From Forficula auricularia (lineage: Eukaryota > Arthropoda > Insecta > Dermaptera > Forficulidae): a DNA stretch of 64,000 bases. Positions 34,060 through 46,470 of this stretch are shown here, piece by piece. The DNA lies in contig JALMQS010000085.1 in NCBI GenBank assembly GCA_024734495.1, positions 912,474 through 976,473 of the forward strand, given 5' to 3'. Position 1 is the first letter of the stretch, and each line of letters starts with the position of its first letter. Under the pieces are notes generated by a model that was not told where the DNA came from, ran no database searches, and saw nothing but the letters and a program-made list of their open reading frames with translations. The translations under genes and the position numbers were made by a program.

Positions 34060-37000
34060 ATTACAAGATATTCATATAATTAAATTAATTAAGTTTTATT
34101 TCCGATGATGTGTTTGGGAATTTTCAGTTTGTTCGTTGACCATTATTATTTATATACCTGTTTCAGTTGAGAACTTGTTAATTTTAAGAATAATTACATG
34201 TACATTCCACGTAGTAACAATCTTAAGTTCTGAACAAGATTTGAAAATAAATCGAAACGTCGGCCTCAGATATATTTTTCTCTATTCTGGCTGGCTGAAC
34301 CCTTTAATCTTATACTATATAATTTTACTAAAGGGACATTAATTTTACTTTATGTATTACCTAAATATTTTTGAATAAAAGAAAAACTAATACGTTTTAT
34401 AATATTTTATTCAATCTTCTCATTAAAAAGTGAAAACATTTAAAAAAATTTAGAAGCCCCCATGCATATTTCGGATTTCCTCTGAACCTATATACATTGG
34501 GCATATTTCTTTAAAAATATTTATCTATCTCAACTAACTAACAAAATACCTTGTGTTTTTGTTTATTTCAAGATGAATCAACCAATAATAAAATACTAAA
34601 TAATATTTTTTTTATTAAAATAGTGATTATGTAATTCTATAAAATACGACAATTATTTAATTAATGAAAGTTAAACAAATTATTTTTGGTTTAATATAAT
34701 TAAATAAAAATGTTTTAATTATTGATCTAAAGGTAATTTCATTAGTTATAAAATATAAATAAATTTGAAATATAATTCAAATATTACAGGTGACGAGAAA
34801 TGTAAATTTTTTAAACATACAAAATAAATAAATATATTTATAAAATTTTCTACCTATATATCTATAATAATTACTGTTCATATTTAAAGATACTAAATGA
34901 ACAATAAAATGATTAATATTTCATTTATTTACTTTAATAAGATATTACAAAATACATATTATTTATATACCATATATATTCATGAGAATATTCCCAAAAT
35001 GAAAATAGAAATACTATAGTATAAATAAATATTTATTTTTACGCTTTGATAGAAGAAACATTATATTATAAAATATTAATTAAACTATTTTATTTTTAAT
35101 TTTGCAATATTTTAATTTATATTATTTTATTTTGAATATATTCATAATAAAATTGTTTATTACTAAATAGTTATTTATTTAACTAGAGCTGGAAAGTAAT
35201 TTTCTTGTTTTTTTAAAACATTTGTCCTAATTGCATATTTTAAATAACCTTCTCTTTTTTGAAGTAGATTAATAAAAAAAAAAAAAACAAACAAAAGAAA
35301 AAAGAGGCCAAGGGCAATTCAGACTCGTATACAGAGAGTTGTGTACTTAAATATTTTAGAAGAACTAAGCGATTCATATTTAAACCTTATTTAAGCAGCT
35401 TCCATTGATTAAAATTAAGTATTTCAAAAACTCACTGGGCAAAATCCGATTTAATATTATTAATTATTTGAAGAAAAATCTTATAAATGAGAAATTTCTT
35501 GTAAATTTTGTATGTATGGTAAAAAATTGTCTCTAACACATTGCATCAAACCAGATACAGTGAGTCTATTAGTCAAAATGAGCATCCATTCGAGAAGCTT
35601 GACAACACTGAATAATAAACATATTCCAAGTTAAGAGTCTGCTACTAGAGGAGTGAATTTGCATTGAATTCGTTCTAGCTTATTAATTCTACAAATTTTT
35701 CATAGATGTCACCCCCTCGTGATTTTCTTCAATTACTGACTAGTATCCACTGCATTTACCCTTTCAGCCAGTTCAAAGTCATGTCATTTCACAATAGATA
35801 TCGCATATCTTTGTTGAATTTTGTCTTTACTTAATTTTTTTTTGTTTTTGAATGAATTTATGTGAACATCACCACCATCACCGTAAACATTGTACAATGT
35901 AATACTGAATTATGTACCTATTTATGTATGTTTGATTCCCTTTTATCTTTTGTTTTTCTTTTCATTGTTGTTTTCTATATGACTTTATGTGATTGTTCTT
36001 TTATTGTTTATTATATTTATTGTTCGTGTAAAGGTTATTGTATTTTTTTGCATTGTTTATATATGATTGTGATGTTTTATTTTGTAATTCTTAGTAAATT
36101 TTTTTTTATTTTCTTGATGTAACACTCATTATACATATGTTTGACATTTTTCATTTTTTTTGTAAGTGGACTACTAGTCCGTAAAATTATCTAAATAAAT
36201 AGAATTTTTGTATAAAGAAGATAAGAAGAAATAATTATATCTCACAAAATACTTAAGATATCAAAATTGTTATTGTTTCTTGTTGATCCGGATTGAATCA
36301 AAAATCAATGAAATAGTGTAATTAGTTTCATTATAATAAATTAAGTTTTTTTTTTGAACTCCACGCCTACTAAATCATCTAAAAATTGATCATTTGAAAA
36401 TATTTTTTACTTGTCAATTTTCAAATATTATTTTAGAACCCGTTATGGATGATTTTGTTTTTTTTTGTATTAAAATACACTTATTCAATTTATGGAATTA
36501 TTATTTTTCAATTTAATTTTTACCAAATAATTATTTTATTTAATTAAGAAAAATAAACGTCATCAGTGTTAATTTTTTAACAAAAAAAATTAAAGCAAAT
36601 TAGAGAAATTAAGATGGCGAGTAAATTGCTTTCTCTTTTTGCCTGCCCGCTTAACAAAATAACTGGTATTATTAACTTATGATTCGAAAAATAATAAAAG
36701 CAGAAAGTATAAGATGAAGAAGAAAACGGGGTAGGAGAGGAAGGAGAGTCTGAAAGCGAAAGATAAATTAGTAAACAATATAAATTGCCTTAATCACGTT
36801 TTGACTATGGAAAGATAATTAAATTTCACATTCAACTTTTCGAGTTCAAGAAATAAACGAATTTTCCAGTCCGAGTCAGTGATTTGCAAACGGGCTAAAG
36901 AATAAGAGAAAGCGAGGGGGTTGGATGGGTCGAGCAAATTCAGTCGGCTGTTTTCATCATCAACCGAATAAGAAAAACAAAAATTTTCACGAAGAGAGAG

Positions 37001-37360
37001 AGAGAGAAATTAGTTCATTTATAATTGGAGTAAAAAAAAATAAAAACTTTTGCCATCATACGGTAATACGGTCTCCGCAAATCGTAGTAATTTGATAATT
37101 TTGTTGTTAGCAAACAATTGCAAAGTTGAAACAAGACATAGAGAGTGTAGTTTATTAATATAAACTTGGGTTTCAAATTTCAGCTCATTAGGTAAAACGA
37201 TCCATGATTTTCACACATAAAACGATTTGATTGATTTCTTAGTTTCAGAAATTAGAAAGTCGAAAATCTAATCAGTGGAAAATCCTAACATTTTTCCACA
37301 AGAATGAACTTTCTGGGAGAGTTTGTATTCGGACTAGCATTGTGATTAAGATATAAAAAA
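34060..37360. other. Very AT-rich gene-free stretch
   Basis: No coding feature was recognised. 34600-35200 is almost only A and T. An A13 run at about 35274 is followed by AAC/AAAG-rich sequence. 36600-37010 is more balanced (with AATTTTCCAGTCCGAGTCAG and GCAAACGGGCTAAAG) and could hold a regulatory element. Confidence 0.45.
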
Positions 37361-37370
37361 ATTATATATA

Positions 37371-37911
37371 GGGTGGGGCGGAGCACTTTGCTTAAATAAA
37401 AATTCAATTAAGAAAAATGTAACACAGATATATATTTAATTCTTTGAACAGAATCAAGTACAACGTTTTATGTTTACACAGTTTTAAAGATGATATCAGG
37501 CAGATGGCGTCCATTATTGAGTACATTGCGTCATCTCCTTGAGGAGCGATCTGCACTGGTCGTGGTAGCCTGATTTAGCCCCCTGAAACTATTTTTTTAT
37601 GGGACTATCTAAAATCATTGTATACAACGATCGTCCTAGGACCCTGGCTCACCTGAAGAACACCATTCCTCAAGCTATCGCCAACATACCCGTCGATATG
37701 CTGGAAAGAGTTGAACGAAACTTCTGAGTTCGATTTATGCAGTGTATTGAGAATAATGGAAGCCATCTGTCTGATAAAATTTTTATTTTTAAAACTGTGT
37801 AAACATAAAATTTAAACGTTGTAATTAATGCTGTTCAAAGAATTAAATATATATCTGCATTACATTTTTCTTAAATGGATTTCTAAATAAACAAAATGCT
37901 CTGCCCCACCC
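37371..37911 (+). mobile_element. Tc1/mariner-type element with broken transposase end
   Basis: Inverted ends GGGTGGGGCGGAGCA and TGCTCTGCCCCACCC are flanked by TA on both sides. Between them, at about 37560-37790, frames read PDLAP, then FLWDYLKS, VYNDRPRTLAHLKNTIPQAI, NIPVDMLERVERNF, stop, and RFMQCIENNGSHLSD. This matches the end of mariner-family transposases (SPDLxPxDFFLWGYLKxxVY ... L..I..AI..IP..ML.RV..NF..R...CI...G.HL). Most of the protein is deleted, and frameshifts and a stop disrupt the rest. Confidence 0.88.
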
Positions 37912-38637
37912 TACACAGTATATATTTTTAGCTATTGAACACTTAATTAATAAAGAGAAATTAGTGATGTTTTCCTCTGATTGATGATTCATCTCTAAGC
38001 TAAATGTATAAGTAAAAAGGAGGAAGAAAGTGGGGATGATGTCATAAACGCTTGCTAAACTTGTTTTAAAATTCTCCCTCTATACTCCAAATGAAGAAAA
38101 ATAATTTCTTATTACAAATTTCAACTTTTTTTTCTAGAAAATAAGTAAAAAAAAAATAAAATACAAAGTTAGCTGGTTGAGGTTTATAATTGGATATATA
38201 AATCAAGTCTTTCGGGACGAAAGATTACCAAGCCTGGTGAGCGTGTCGGCTTATTTTTCTACCGCGCACAATTCCCAGGAGACATTCACGAAAAAATTAA
38301 ATATTTGTTCATATATAAAGAAAAAAAGAGAAATAAAAAAATTTCTAATTTGAAATAAGAAAAAGAAAAACTAGAACAAAGTTAATATTTTGAGAATATA
38401 AATATTCCCAGTGAATGAGAAACCGACCCAGTCAATTAATTAGAGAAATAATTTATATATTATGATGAAATATGCATCGAGATTTGAACGGAATTAACAG
38501 AAGAGCCAAAATTGAGTAAAAAAATAAGAATAAGCTGCCGTAGATCAGATGACATTGACTTTTGAGTTACTTTTATAACAAACCAACATTAAAAGTTTAT
38601 CTCATTTATTCTTGATTGCACTTTATTTGATTTGAGC

Positions 38638-38932
38638 AAACACAACCAAATTTTGTATACATATTCAGTGGACCTCCAGAAGTCTAAAAATGCAAAAACT
38701 AACCGCCCAAAATGGGGGGGGGTCAAAAATGAAAATCTAGGCTCTTGTACCAAACTCAACCAAATTTTGTATACATAATCAGTGGGCCCCCAGGAGTCTA
38801 AAAATGGAAAAACTACCCCCCACCCCACTACATGAATATAAATAATTTTATTAAATATTAAATATAAGAAGGGGCCAGGTTGTATGGTAAAGTCAAGTGG
38901 ATGGCCACATCAGAACACGTCAGCTTATTATT
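38638..38932 (+). mobile_element. 'ACTTTACCATACA' TIR family, 3' part only
   Basis: It begins inside the family at CAACCAAATTTTGTATACAT and runs to TTGTATGGTAAAGTCAAGTG and ACACGTCAGCTTATT. The left inverted end is missing. Confidence 0.75.
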
Positions 38933-38977
38933 AAATCTTTCAAATTATTTTTTGTTACAATCTGTTACAATCTAATC

Positions 38978-39831
38978 CAGTGTTTCCCAAAGTGGGGCCC
39001 ACACACAGGGGGGCGATTTGATTGTTAAGTGGGGCAATTCAAAATGATCTCAACCAGATAAATATAAAAAATTTAAAAATTACTTACCCATATTTGAAAA
39101 AAACAAATGTTAACAAAATTTGATAGTAAATAGCTTCAGTAAAATATCTGTAACACCTGTCTATAAGTGTGTAAGTCCATTTTACGAAACTTTAGAGGGA
39201 AGCGATTTAAAAGTTTAGACAGGTGTACAAATCAATGGGGTGGGGGGGTACAATAATTCATATCTTCTAGAATTTCTACCACCATTCCTCCTACGGGTTA
39301 GAAACTTATTCACATTGATCGACTTTACACACTTATTCACAGTTGTTAGAGATATAAAATACACTTAAATGTATATCTATTAATAGAACCATACAAAATA
39401 CTAATGAACAAATTTTTGTTTTTGTAATAATATTTATATAAATAATAATTTATTTTTTGAATATAAACAGGGCCGCCGCGTGTGCATGTTGTGCCTCCGC
39501 ACACAGGCGCTTCATCGATGAGGCGCCATTTCACCACAATAATTTCTATACTCTTGATGTGTTAAGGGTCATGAAAAATCCGATAATTAAAATTAATAAA
39601 TAAAAACAAAGAGAGCAAGTAAATAAACATATTTTGAATTAAAATTAATTATTTTGTTTAATTTACAAATTTTTCGTTTAATAAATTACAAATTTTGTAT
39701 CATGGAAAAGGGCGCTAAATTTATTTTGCACACAAGCGCCTCTGAATATAAAAAAATTATGTCTATGTTACATAGGGGGCATGAGAATTTTAGAAAGGCT
39801 TAGGTTGGCCAAAAAATGTTGGGAAACACTG
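38978..39831. mobile_element. hAT-type non-autonomous element, 854 bp
   Basis: It starts CAGTGTTTCCCAAAGTGGGG and ends TTGGGAAACACTG. The exact 8-bp duplication ATCTAATC lies on both sides (38970-38977, 39832-39839). The interior has GGGGGGCGATTTG and later GCGCCTC/CATGTTGTGCCTCC-type segments but no transposase frame. Its right end and flank are duplicated at 43.57 kb. Confidence 0.9.
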
Positions 39832-40115
39832 ATCTAATCATTAAATAAAAAAGAAAATAAGAAAATTTGTCTCACATTTTATTGTTTCAAAATAAACGTC
39901 TCAATTGTAAAAATGTAATAAAAGGCTCAAATTTAACTCCGAAAACAGGCCCTTCAAAAGCTGGTTACGAGTCTGTCTATACATACAAAAGACATACCAA
40001 ATTATTACGAAACTTGAAAAAATAGTATTTTCAGAAAATTAAGTCATTACTGGAAGGTCTTTAATACCCACAATAATTATTCAATGAAAAGAGATTTAAA
40101 AGCCCTATCAAGAAT
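39783..40115 (+). repeat. Duplicated segment (other copies at 43.57 and 60.34 kb)
   Basis: GAGAATTTTAGAAAGGCTTA through TTTTGTCTCACATTTTATTG recurs at 43566-43680. The next part, from CAAAATAAACGTCTCAATTG to AAAAGCCCTATCAA, recurs at 60340-60590. The three pieces indicate local duplication of this locus. Confidence 0.8.
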
Positions 40116-40159
40116 ATTTTTAAATATGTTATAACGATTAGTTTTTATAATTTTTAAAT

Positions 40160-41358
40160 ATGTTAAAAATTGGATATTTTCCATCTCTTTGGAAGAAAGG
40201 CGAAATTGTTCCTATTGCCAAACCAGGCAAGGATCCAAAATTAGCTAGTAGCTACCGTCCAATCTGCTTATTACCTATCCTAGGTAAGCTAGCAGAATAT
40301 TTTATACTTACATGGCTTGAACGAGAGACGGAGAATAAGAATTTATTACCTGACACTCAATTTGGGTTTAGAAAGAGTCACTCAGCAGTCCACCAGGTAG
40401 TGCGAGTCACTAGATATGTTAGAAATAGACTTCAGCTCAAGAAAGCGACAGGTATGGTACTCTTGGACGTTGCCAAAGCATTTGATAGTGTTGATCATTT
40501 TTATCTAGCGTCAAAAAATTTTCTATTTGGACTGCCAGAACCTCTATGTCAAATAATTGGGGATTTCCTTCGAGAGCGAAGCTTCCGAGTGCAAATTGCG
40601 AATGAGAAGTCTGAATGGCGGCCTATCCGAGCAGGGGTTCCACAAGAAGCTCTTCTATCTCCTCTCCTATATGCGCTATACACGTCAGACATGCCCAAAA
40701 TGAACCACGTGAACATAGCACAGTTTGCGGATGATATAGCAATTTATTATTCTAATAAAAACTTTAAATGCTTAGTGCGGAGACTCCAAGAAGAAACCCA
40801 ACTTGTAATAAATTATCTTCAAGACTGGTAATTAAAAACAAATCCAAACAAATGTGAAGCAATCTTATTTACAAAAAAGCGAAAATATCTCGGAACTACT
40901 CTAAAAATTAATGATTCCCACTTAAAATGGCAGTCTAAAGTCAAATACCTTGGTGTCCTATTGGATCGAAGAGCTAATTGGGCTGCTCACACGACTATGA
41001 CAAGAGAAAAAGCACGGAGGGCTATCAAAGTTATTTGGCCTTTAATTCGTCCTGGAAGTTCACTTTCACTTGAAGGTAAATTGACATTATATAAAATGTT
41101 AGTGAAACCTATTTTGGCATATGCAGTACCTGCCTGGTTATCTTACGCCTCAAGATCAAATCTAGAAGCATTGGAGAGAGTGCAATCCAGGACACACCGC
41201 ATCATCACACTACCCCTCCCGGAACATCAAACGAAATTATCCTAGTCGGTCTAGGAATGCAGAGATTGTTGGATAACCTAAGCGACATTACCAATCGGTT
41301 CAAACAAAAGACCCAAACTAGTCTAAACCCCCTAATACTGGAACTCTACAGGACCTAA
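40160..41358 (+). pseudogene. Jockey-like LINE reverse transcriptase, 5'-truncated, two lesions
   Basis: The frame reads GYFPSLWKKGEIVPIAKPGK, SSYRPICLLPILGKLAE, LPDTQFGFRKSHSAVHQV, MVLLDVAKAFDSVDH (first catalytic Asp), IRAGVPQEALLSPLLYALY and IAQFADDIAIYY (catalytic FADD). A TAA at 40829-40831 replaces what is usually a charged residue in LQDW-x-LKTNPNKCE. The same frame then continues (VKYLGVLLDRRANW, LVKPILAYAVPAW) to 41245. A frameshift near 41220 restores LGMQRLLDNLSDITNRFKQK, ending LYRT and stop at 41358. The endonuclease and ORF1 are absent. The 3' UTR and tail follow directly. Confidence 0.92.
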
Positions 41359-41625
41359 CGCTCATCTTTCATCATACATAGCATCATCATTTTCCTCTGA
41401 TTCTTTCCTTTCTTTTATAAATAACGGCAAAGAGGTTTTTTATTTCGTAAATTTTTCCTCTTACTACAAACACGGACTAAAAACATTATCGCAAGCACGA
41501 GAAGATCAAGAACAGTCGATGGTGGGGATGTAATCTTCGAAGTCGAAGCTCAAATAAAATGTATACGCTAATGCATGTAAAATAATTGGTTCAATAAATT
41601 TATTATTATTATTATTATTTTTAAA
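41359..41625 (+). repeat. 3' UTR and ATT-repeat tail of the Jockey-like LINE
   Basis: It contains GGCAAAGAGGTTTTTTATTT, CACGGACTAAAAACATTATC, CAGTCGATGGTGGGGATGTA and AAAATAATTGGTTCAATAAA, ending in (TTA)n. Every later unit of the downstream array is a variant of this segment, so it identifies the array's origin. Confidence 0.85.
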
Positions 41626-43366
41626 TATAGATAGACGGAAAAAAATTGGATTGAGATGGATGGGGATAAACCAATCGACTTGATTGGGGAATAATGGAAT
41701 TGAAATAATTATCGGAAAAGAGGTTTTTTTATCTAATTAGATTTTTCCTCTTATTAAAAACAAGGACTAAAGATGAATAAGGACACTCGATGGTGGAGAA
41801 GTAATCTCCGGAATCGAAGCAAAAATACAATGTATACATTAATTAATGTAAAATAATTGGTTTAATAAAATTTATAAAAAAAAAAAAATTTAATATATGG
41901 AGGATGGAGATTAATTGGATGGATTAATTTCCGCAATATGGTATTGGAATAATTATCGGAAAAGAAGTTTTTTTTCTATAATTAGTTTTTTCCTCTTATT
42001 AAAAACAAGGACTAAAGATGATCAAGGACACTCGATGGTGGAGAAGCAATCTCCGGAATCGAAGCTAAAAATACAATGTATACATTAATTAATGTAAAAT
42101 AATTGGTTTAATAAAATTTATAAAAAAAAAATTTAATATATGGAGGATGGAGATTAATTGGATGGATTAATTTCCGCAATATGGTATTGGAATAATTATC
42201 GGAAAAGAGGTTTTTTTTTCTATAATTAGTTTTTTCCTCTTATTAAAAACAAGGACTAAAGATGATCAAGGACACTCGATGGTGGAGAAGTAATCTCCGG
42301 AATCGAAGCTAAAATACAATGTATACATTAATTAATGTAAAATAATTGGTTTAATAAAATTTATAAAAAAAAAAAAAAATTTAATATATGGAGGATGGAG
42401 ATTAATTGATGGATTAATTTCCGCAATATGGCATTGGAATAATTATCGGAAAAGAAGTTTTTTTTTCTATAATTAGTTTTTCCTCTTATTAAAAACAAGG
42501 ACTAAAAATGATCAAGGACACTCGATGGTGGAGAAGCAATCTCCGGAGTCGAAGCTAAAATACAATGTATACATTAATTCATGTAAAATAATTGGTTTAA
42601 TAAAATTATAATTATTAAAAAAAATTATTTTTAAATATATGATTGGAGGATGATGACGAGGAATAGGAATAATGGAATTGAAATAATTATCGGAAAAGAG
42701 GTTTTTTATTTAATTAGTTTTTTCCTCTTATTAAAAACAAGGACTAAAAGATGATCAAGGACATTCGATGGTGGAGAAGTAATCTCCGGAGTCGAAGCTC
42801 AAAAACAATGTATGCATAAATTCATGTAAAATAAATGGTTTAATAAAATTTTTAAATATATGGATGAGAATTGGATTGGGGAAGGAATTCAATATGGTAT
42901 TGGAATAATTATCGGAAAAGAGGTTTTTCTTTCTTTAATTAGTTTTTCCTCTTATTAAAAACAAGGACTAAAGATGATCAAGGACACTCGATGGTGGAGA
43001 AGTAATCTCCGGAATCGAAGCTCAAAACAATGTATGCATAAATTCATGTAAAATAATTGGTTTAATAAATTTATTTTTAAATATAACAAGGACTAAAAAT
43101 ATGATCAAGGACAGTCGATGGTGGAGAAGTAATCTCCGGAGTCGAAGCTCAAATACAATGTAAACATTAATTCATTTAAAATAATTGGTTCAATAAAATT
43201 AAATTAAAAATTTTAATTAAAATTTTTTTTTAATATAAGATGTAGGCAAGCTCAAGAAGATTAAGGACAGTCGATGGTGGGGAAGTAATCTCCGAAGTCG
43301 AAGCTCAAATACAATGTATACATTAATTCATGTAAAATAATTGGTTCAATAAAATTTTTAAATATT
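41626..43366 (+). repeat. Tandem array of about eight LINE 3'-tail units
   Basis: The landmark GATGGTGG occurs at 41518 (LINE's own tail), then 41789, 42034, 42278, 42524, 42767, 42990, 43117 and 43273. The spacing is about 245 bp for the middle units and shorter at the end. A full unit runs from ATTGGGGAATAATGGAATTG or GGTATTGGAATAATTATCGG to AATTGGTTTAATAAAA. Unit joints contain A-runs or TTTTTAAATAT. All units are head to tail on the plus strand. Confidence 0.92.
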
Positions 43367-43382
43367 AACCATAACAATTTTT

Positions 43383-43567
43383 CAATATAGAATATAATTT
43401 TTTCGATGTTTACTTACTAGGGTTTTTTTGTAGACCGAAATGCCATGGTTTCCTAAATTTTTTAATCAAAATATTATAGTTTCAGCCGTTTTTTAGATAT
43501 TTCGAAAAAAGAAGGAAAGAAACATTTTTTTCATGTACGATTACCATACTTGACCATACCCTGTATG
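43383..43567 (-). mobile_element. 'ACTTTACCATACA' TIR family, terminal fragment
   Basis: On the minus strand it starts CATACAGGGTATGGTCAAGT and runs through the CAAAAACGGCTG-like box to GAAAAAATTAT. The outer TACTTTACC bases have been replaced by the duplicated segment that follows. Confidence 0.7.
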
Positions 43568-43680
43568 AGAATTTTAGAAAGGCTTAGTTGAGACAAAAAA
43601 GGTTTGGAAACACTGATCTAATCATTAAATAAAAAGGAAAATCAAAAATTTTGTCTCACATTTTATTGTTTTATTGTTTC
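43566..43680 (+). repeat. Duplicate of the 39.78-39.89 kb hAT end and flank
   Basis: GAGAATTTTAGAAAGGCTTA, TTTGGAAACACTGATCTAAT and TTTTGTCTCACATTTTATTG match the right end of the hAT element at 39.8 kb together with its target duplication and host flank. It therefore arose by segment duplication, not transposition. Confidence 0.8.
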
Positions 43681-44720
43681 CAGGGCTGAGCCTCTTGAGT
43701 GCGAAGGGTGCACCCCAAATGGGAGGCTATAACAAAGGGCGGCAAAACGTCATGTGTGGCAGGGCCGCATTTATTATTATTTTTGTCAATTGCTGTTGTT
43801 ATTTTTTTTTACTTTATCCAAGCTAGAGTTGTTTACCACAAAAGAATTTAGTCTTTTTGATTTTAAGTCGATTTTTCCACTATTTCAGTAGTGGTTGCTA
43901 TTAATAATCAAAATATAAAAAATGGAATGCAATAAGCTTGTTCCTCTAATATTAAATAAGAATCGATTGCTATTTTTGATTTTAAGTCGATTACTCCATG
44001 TCTTCAGCAATGGTTACCAATAATAATCGAAACGTCAAAAATCCAATGTAGAATTGTTATTCCTCAAGTATTAGATGAGAATCGATTACTATTTTTACTT
44101 TATTAAATTTAAGTCAACATGGACTGCAAATTGCCAGTGATATCTGATTAATAATAAAGGGATAAACGTATTAATATTTCAAATGCCTTTGGATAAAGTT
44201 TAACAACGATCCGTTGCAGTTTACGAAGGAGTGTAAATAAATCTTTGATTAATAAAGAGCTATGAATTGAATTATCCATGTTACTAAATTACAATCCTAA
44301 TAACTTAAATAAATTATTTAAAACATATTTTATAGTCTTTAAATAAGAAAAAAAACAGTATAAAAAATATGTATATAGAAAATCCTTCTAATTTATAATT
44401 CAGCCGTTTACTGCACAAATCGATTAATTGCACTTTTTTCTTAAGTTTAAGTGTCAAAGCACTTAGTTCAGTCATAGCTTTTTATATTTATAATAAATTT
44501 TCCAAATAATAAAGATTAACACACTGAAACGACAATTTTGTTTGGCCATTGAATAATAAATAATGTAATAATGTACATAACATTATTTCATCGCATTTCT
44601 CCACTTTTGTTTTATGTAGTTAATCGATTTGTGCATTGAAAGGCTCAATTATGTCTACATGGACGCAATATTTAGGTTTCCACACGAGTAACTAAATAGC
44701 TTGACGCGATTTAAAACTTT
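43681..44720. other. Gene-free stretch with a local imperfect duplication
   Basis: Two blocks near 43850-43960 and 43970-44090 share TTTTAAGTCGAT and AGTAGTGGTTGC-like text (TTGATTTTAAGTCGATT...AATGGTTACCAATAATAATC), an old tandem duplication of about 120 bp. No gene was seen. Confidence 0.45.
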
Positions 44721-44724
44721 GAGT

Positions 44725-44832
44725 GAAATATTTAGCGCGAATGTCAAAAGGATTCATGTGACAAGGTAGCAATTTGGCTTGGATTGCGGAGGTAAAAACA
44801 ACCCTTCTGTCATATAATATTTTTGCTTTTTA
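44725..44832 (+). repeat. Decayed copy of the 'GTCAGAGAGG' SINE-like family
   Basis: GTGAAATATTTAGCGCGAAT and AACAACCCTTCTGTCATATA match the better copy at 51251-51440. The B-box region has decayed. Confidence 0.5.
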
Positions 44833-44834
44833 TA

Positions 44835-45397
44835 CCGGGTGGGGCATAAAGATCTACCACATTTTGAAGAGGTATAATGAAAAAATGTAACTAGAAAAAA
44901 GTGAATATATTTCAGAAAAGAACATAAATTTTTTTTTAATGTTTTAAACATCAGACAAACAACCTTGAGAGGGTCAAAAATGAAAATTCTAGCCTTTTAG
45001 ACCAAACTCAACCAAATGTTGTATACATATTCTGTGGGCCCCAAAAAGGCTAGAAATGCAAAAAATAACCAAATTTTGTATGCATGGTTTGGTCGAAAGA
45101 GATAGGGTTTTTATTTTTGACGCTCCCCCCAAAATGGGTGGTTAGTTTTTGAATTTCTAGCCTTCTGGAAATCCACAGAATATGTATACAAAATTTAGTT
45201 TGAGTTTGGTCGAAAGGGTTAGAATTTTCATTTTTGACCCCCCCCTCCCCCTTTTTTCGTCTGATATAATGTTTAAAACATATTTGAAAAAAAATATTTT
45301 ATGTTCTTTTCAAAAATATATTCAGTTTTTTTCTAGTTAAATTTTTTCATTTTTTTATACCTCTTTAAAATGTGGTAGATCTTTATGCCCCACCCTG
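44835..45397. mobile_element. TA-flanked MITE with 40-bp inverted ends
   Basis: The left end CCGGGTGGGGCATAAAGATC and the right end, inverted, CAGGGTGGGGCATAAAGATC extend as matching repeats for over 40 bp (on to TACCACATTTT). TA borders both sides, as for Tc1/mariner derivatives. The interior is itself a palindrome of TIR-family pieces (AAATTTTGTATGCATGG, GGTCGAAAGGGTTAGAATTT). Confidence 0.85.
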
Positions 45398-45399
45398 TA

Positions 45400-46470
45400 T
45401 TAGTTTTTTTCTGTTTCCCATTATATATTATTTGTATTTATATTAATTAATTTTAGTGTAATTAAATTGGTCTAAAATTGTACATTAAAGGGGCTAGATC
45501 TAGATGGCCCTACAGATACGTTTTTAATAAATAAAATAAATATAATCAAGCCTTTTTAAACTCGGATCTAATAGATGACATCCTCTTGTGATTTTATTAT
45601 AAAACTATTTTCTGTAGGTAGTTGTATCACCATACGCATTTTTCTTAGGATTTTTTTGAAATTTAGACAGATTATTATTTAAATAATTTTGCATCGATCA
45701 GTGGCAAAACAAAATTTATGAAAAATATAGTTCCGGAGATATTAAATTTCAAAGATAGAGTTTTTCAGACTCTTATATATTGCACTTTACGGGATATCGG
45801 AAAGTTTACATAAATATATAATTATAATTAAGGAGGTTCGGGACAGTAGCTCTATCTGGTTGATCTACGAAAAAATCTTTTGTATTTGTGCAGAGTGACA
45901 ACTTCTGCCTACTAAATTTTTTAATAAAAAAAATATTGTTAATAATGAGGTTAATTTCGAATAAAAATCTTTGTTTTGATAATTATTATTAAAAAGAATA
46001 TTGAGATAAATTTTTTCATTATAAAAACATTTATTTAACTCAAAAACGATTTCAAGAAATAGAGTTGGAATTCTACACTAGTGCTTTTGTTATATTCTGT
46101 TGGCTGCAAATAACTTTTTATTTTTACATTTATGAATAACTAATTAACTAGACTGTCAAATCTATTGAAAAATGTATCGTTCGATTCATAAAAGATGAAT
46201 TATTAATCTGTATAAATTTGTTGAAAATGGTATAATTTGCAAAGAAGTTATAGCCCTTTTAAAAGATCGGTCCATTTACTTCCATGTTAAAATTTTCAAT
46301 AATTTTTTCTTGGTAATGGGACAGGCGATCAACTTCAAATTTCGGGAAATAAATATTTAATACATCAATGAATCGATGGTAAAAATTTGAGAATTTTCTT
46401 ATAAAAATGATAAACAGTCATGAACCCCTTAAGAAACTCTTGTTACGATTGTTATAAATAACTAAACCAA
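45400..46470. other. AT-rich gene-free stretch
   Basis: 45555-45620 is a tail fragment of the SINE-like family (CTCGGATCTAATAGATGACA, TCTTGTGATTTT). The rest shows no recognised feature. Confidence 0.45.

Noticed and set aside
35862..36122. 86-codon hydrophobic frame at 35.9 kb
   Set aside because: It is T-rich sequence giving Phe/Ile/Leu/Tyr runs, with no splice or start context. This is typical of AT-rich background.
40829..40831. Reading the internal TAA of the LINE as recoding or a split of two genes
   Set aside because: The same frame continues with family sequence directly after it, a one-base change from a Lys codon explains it, and a frameshift near 41220 shows that the copy is dead anyway.
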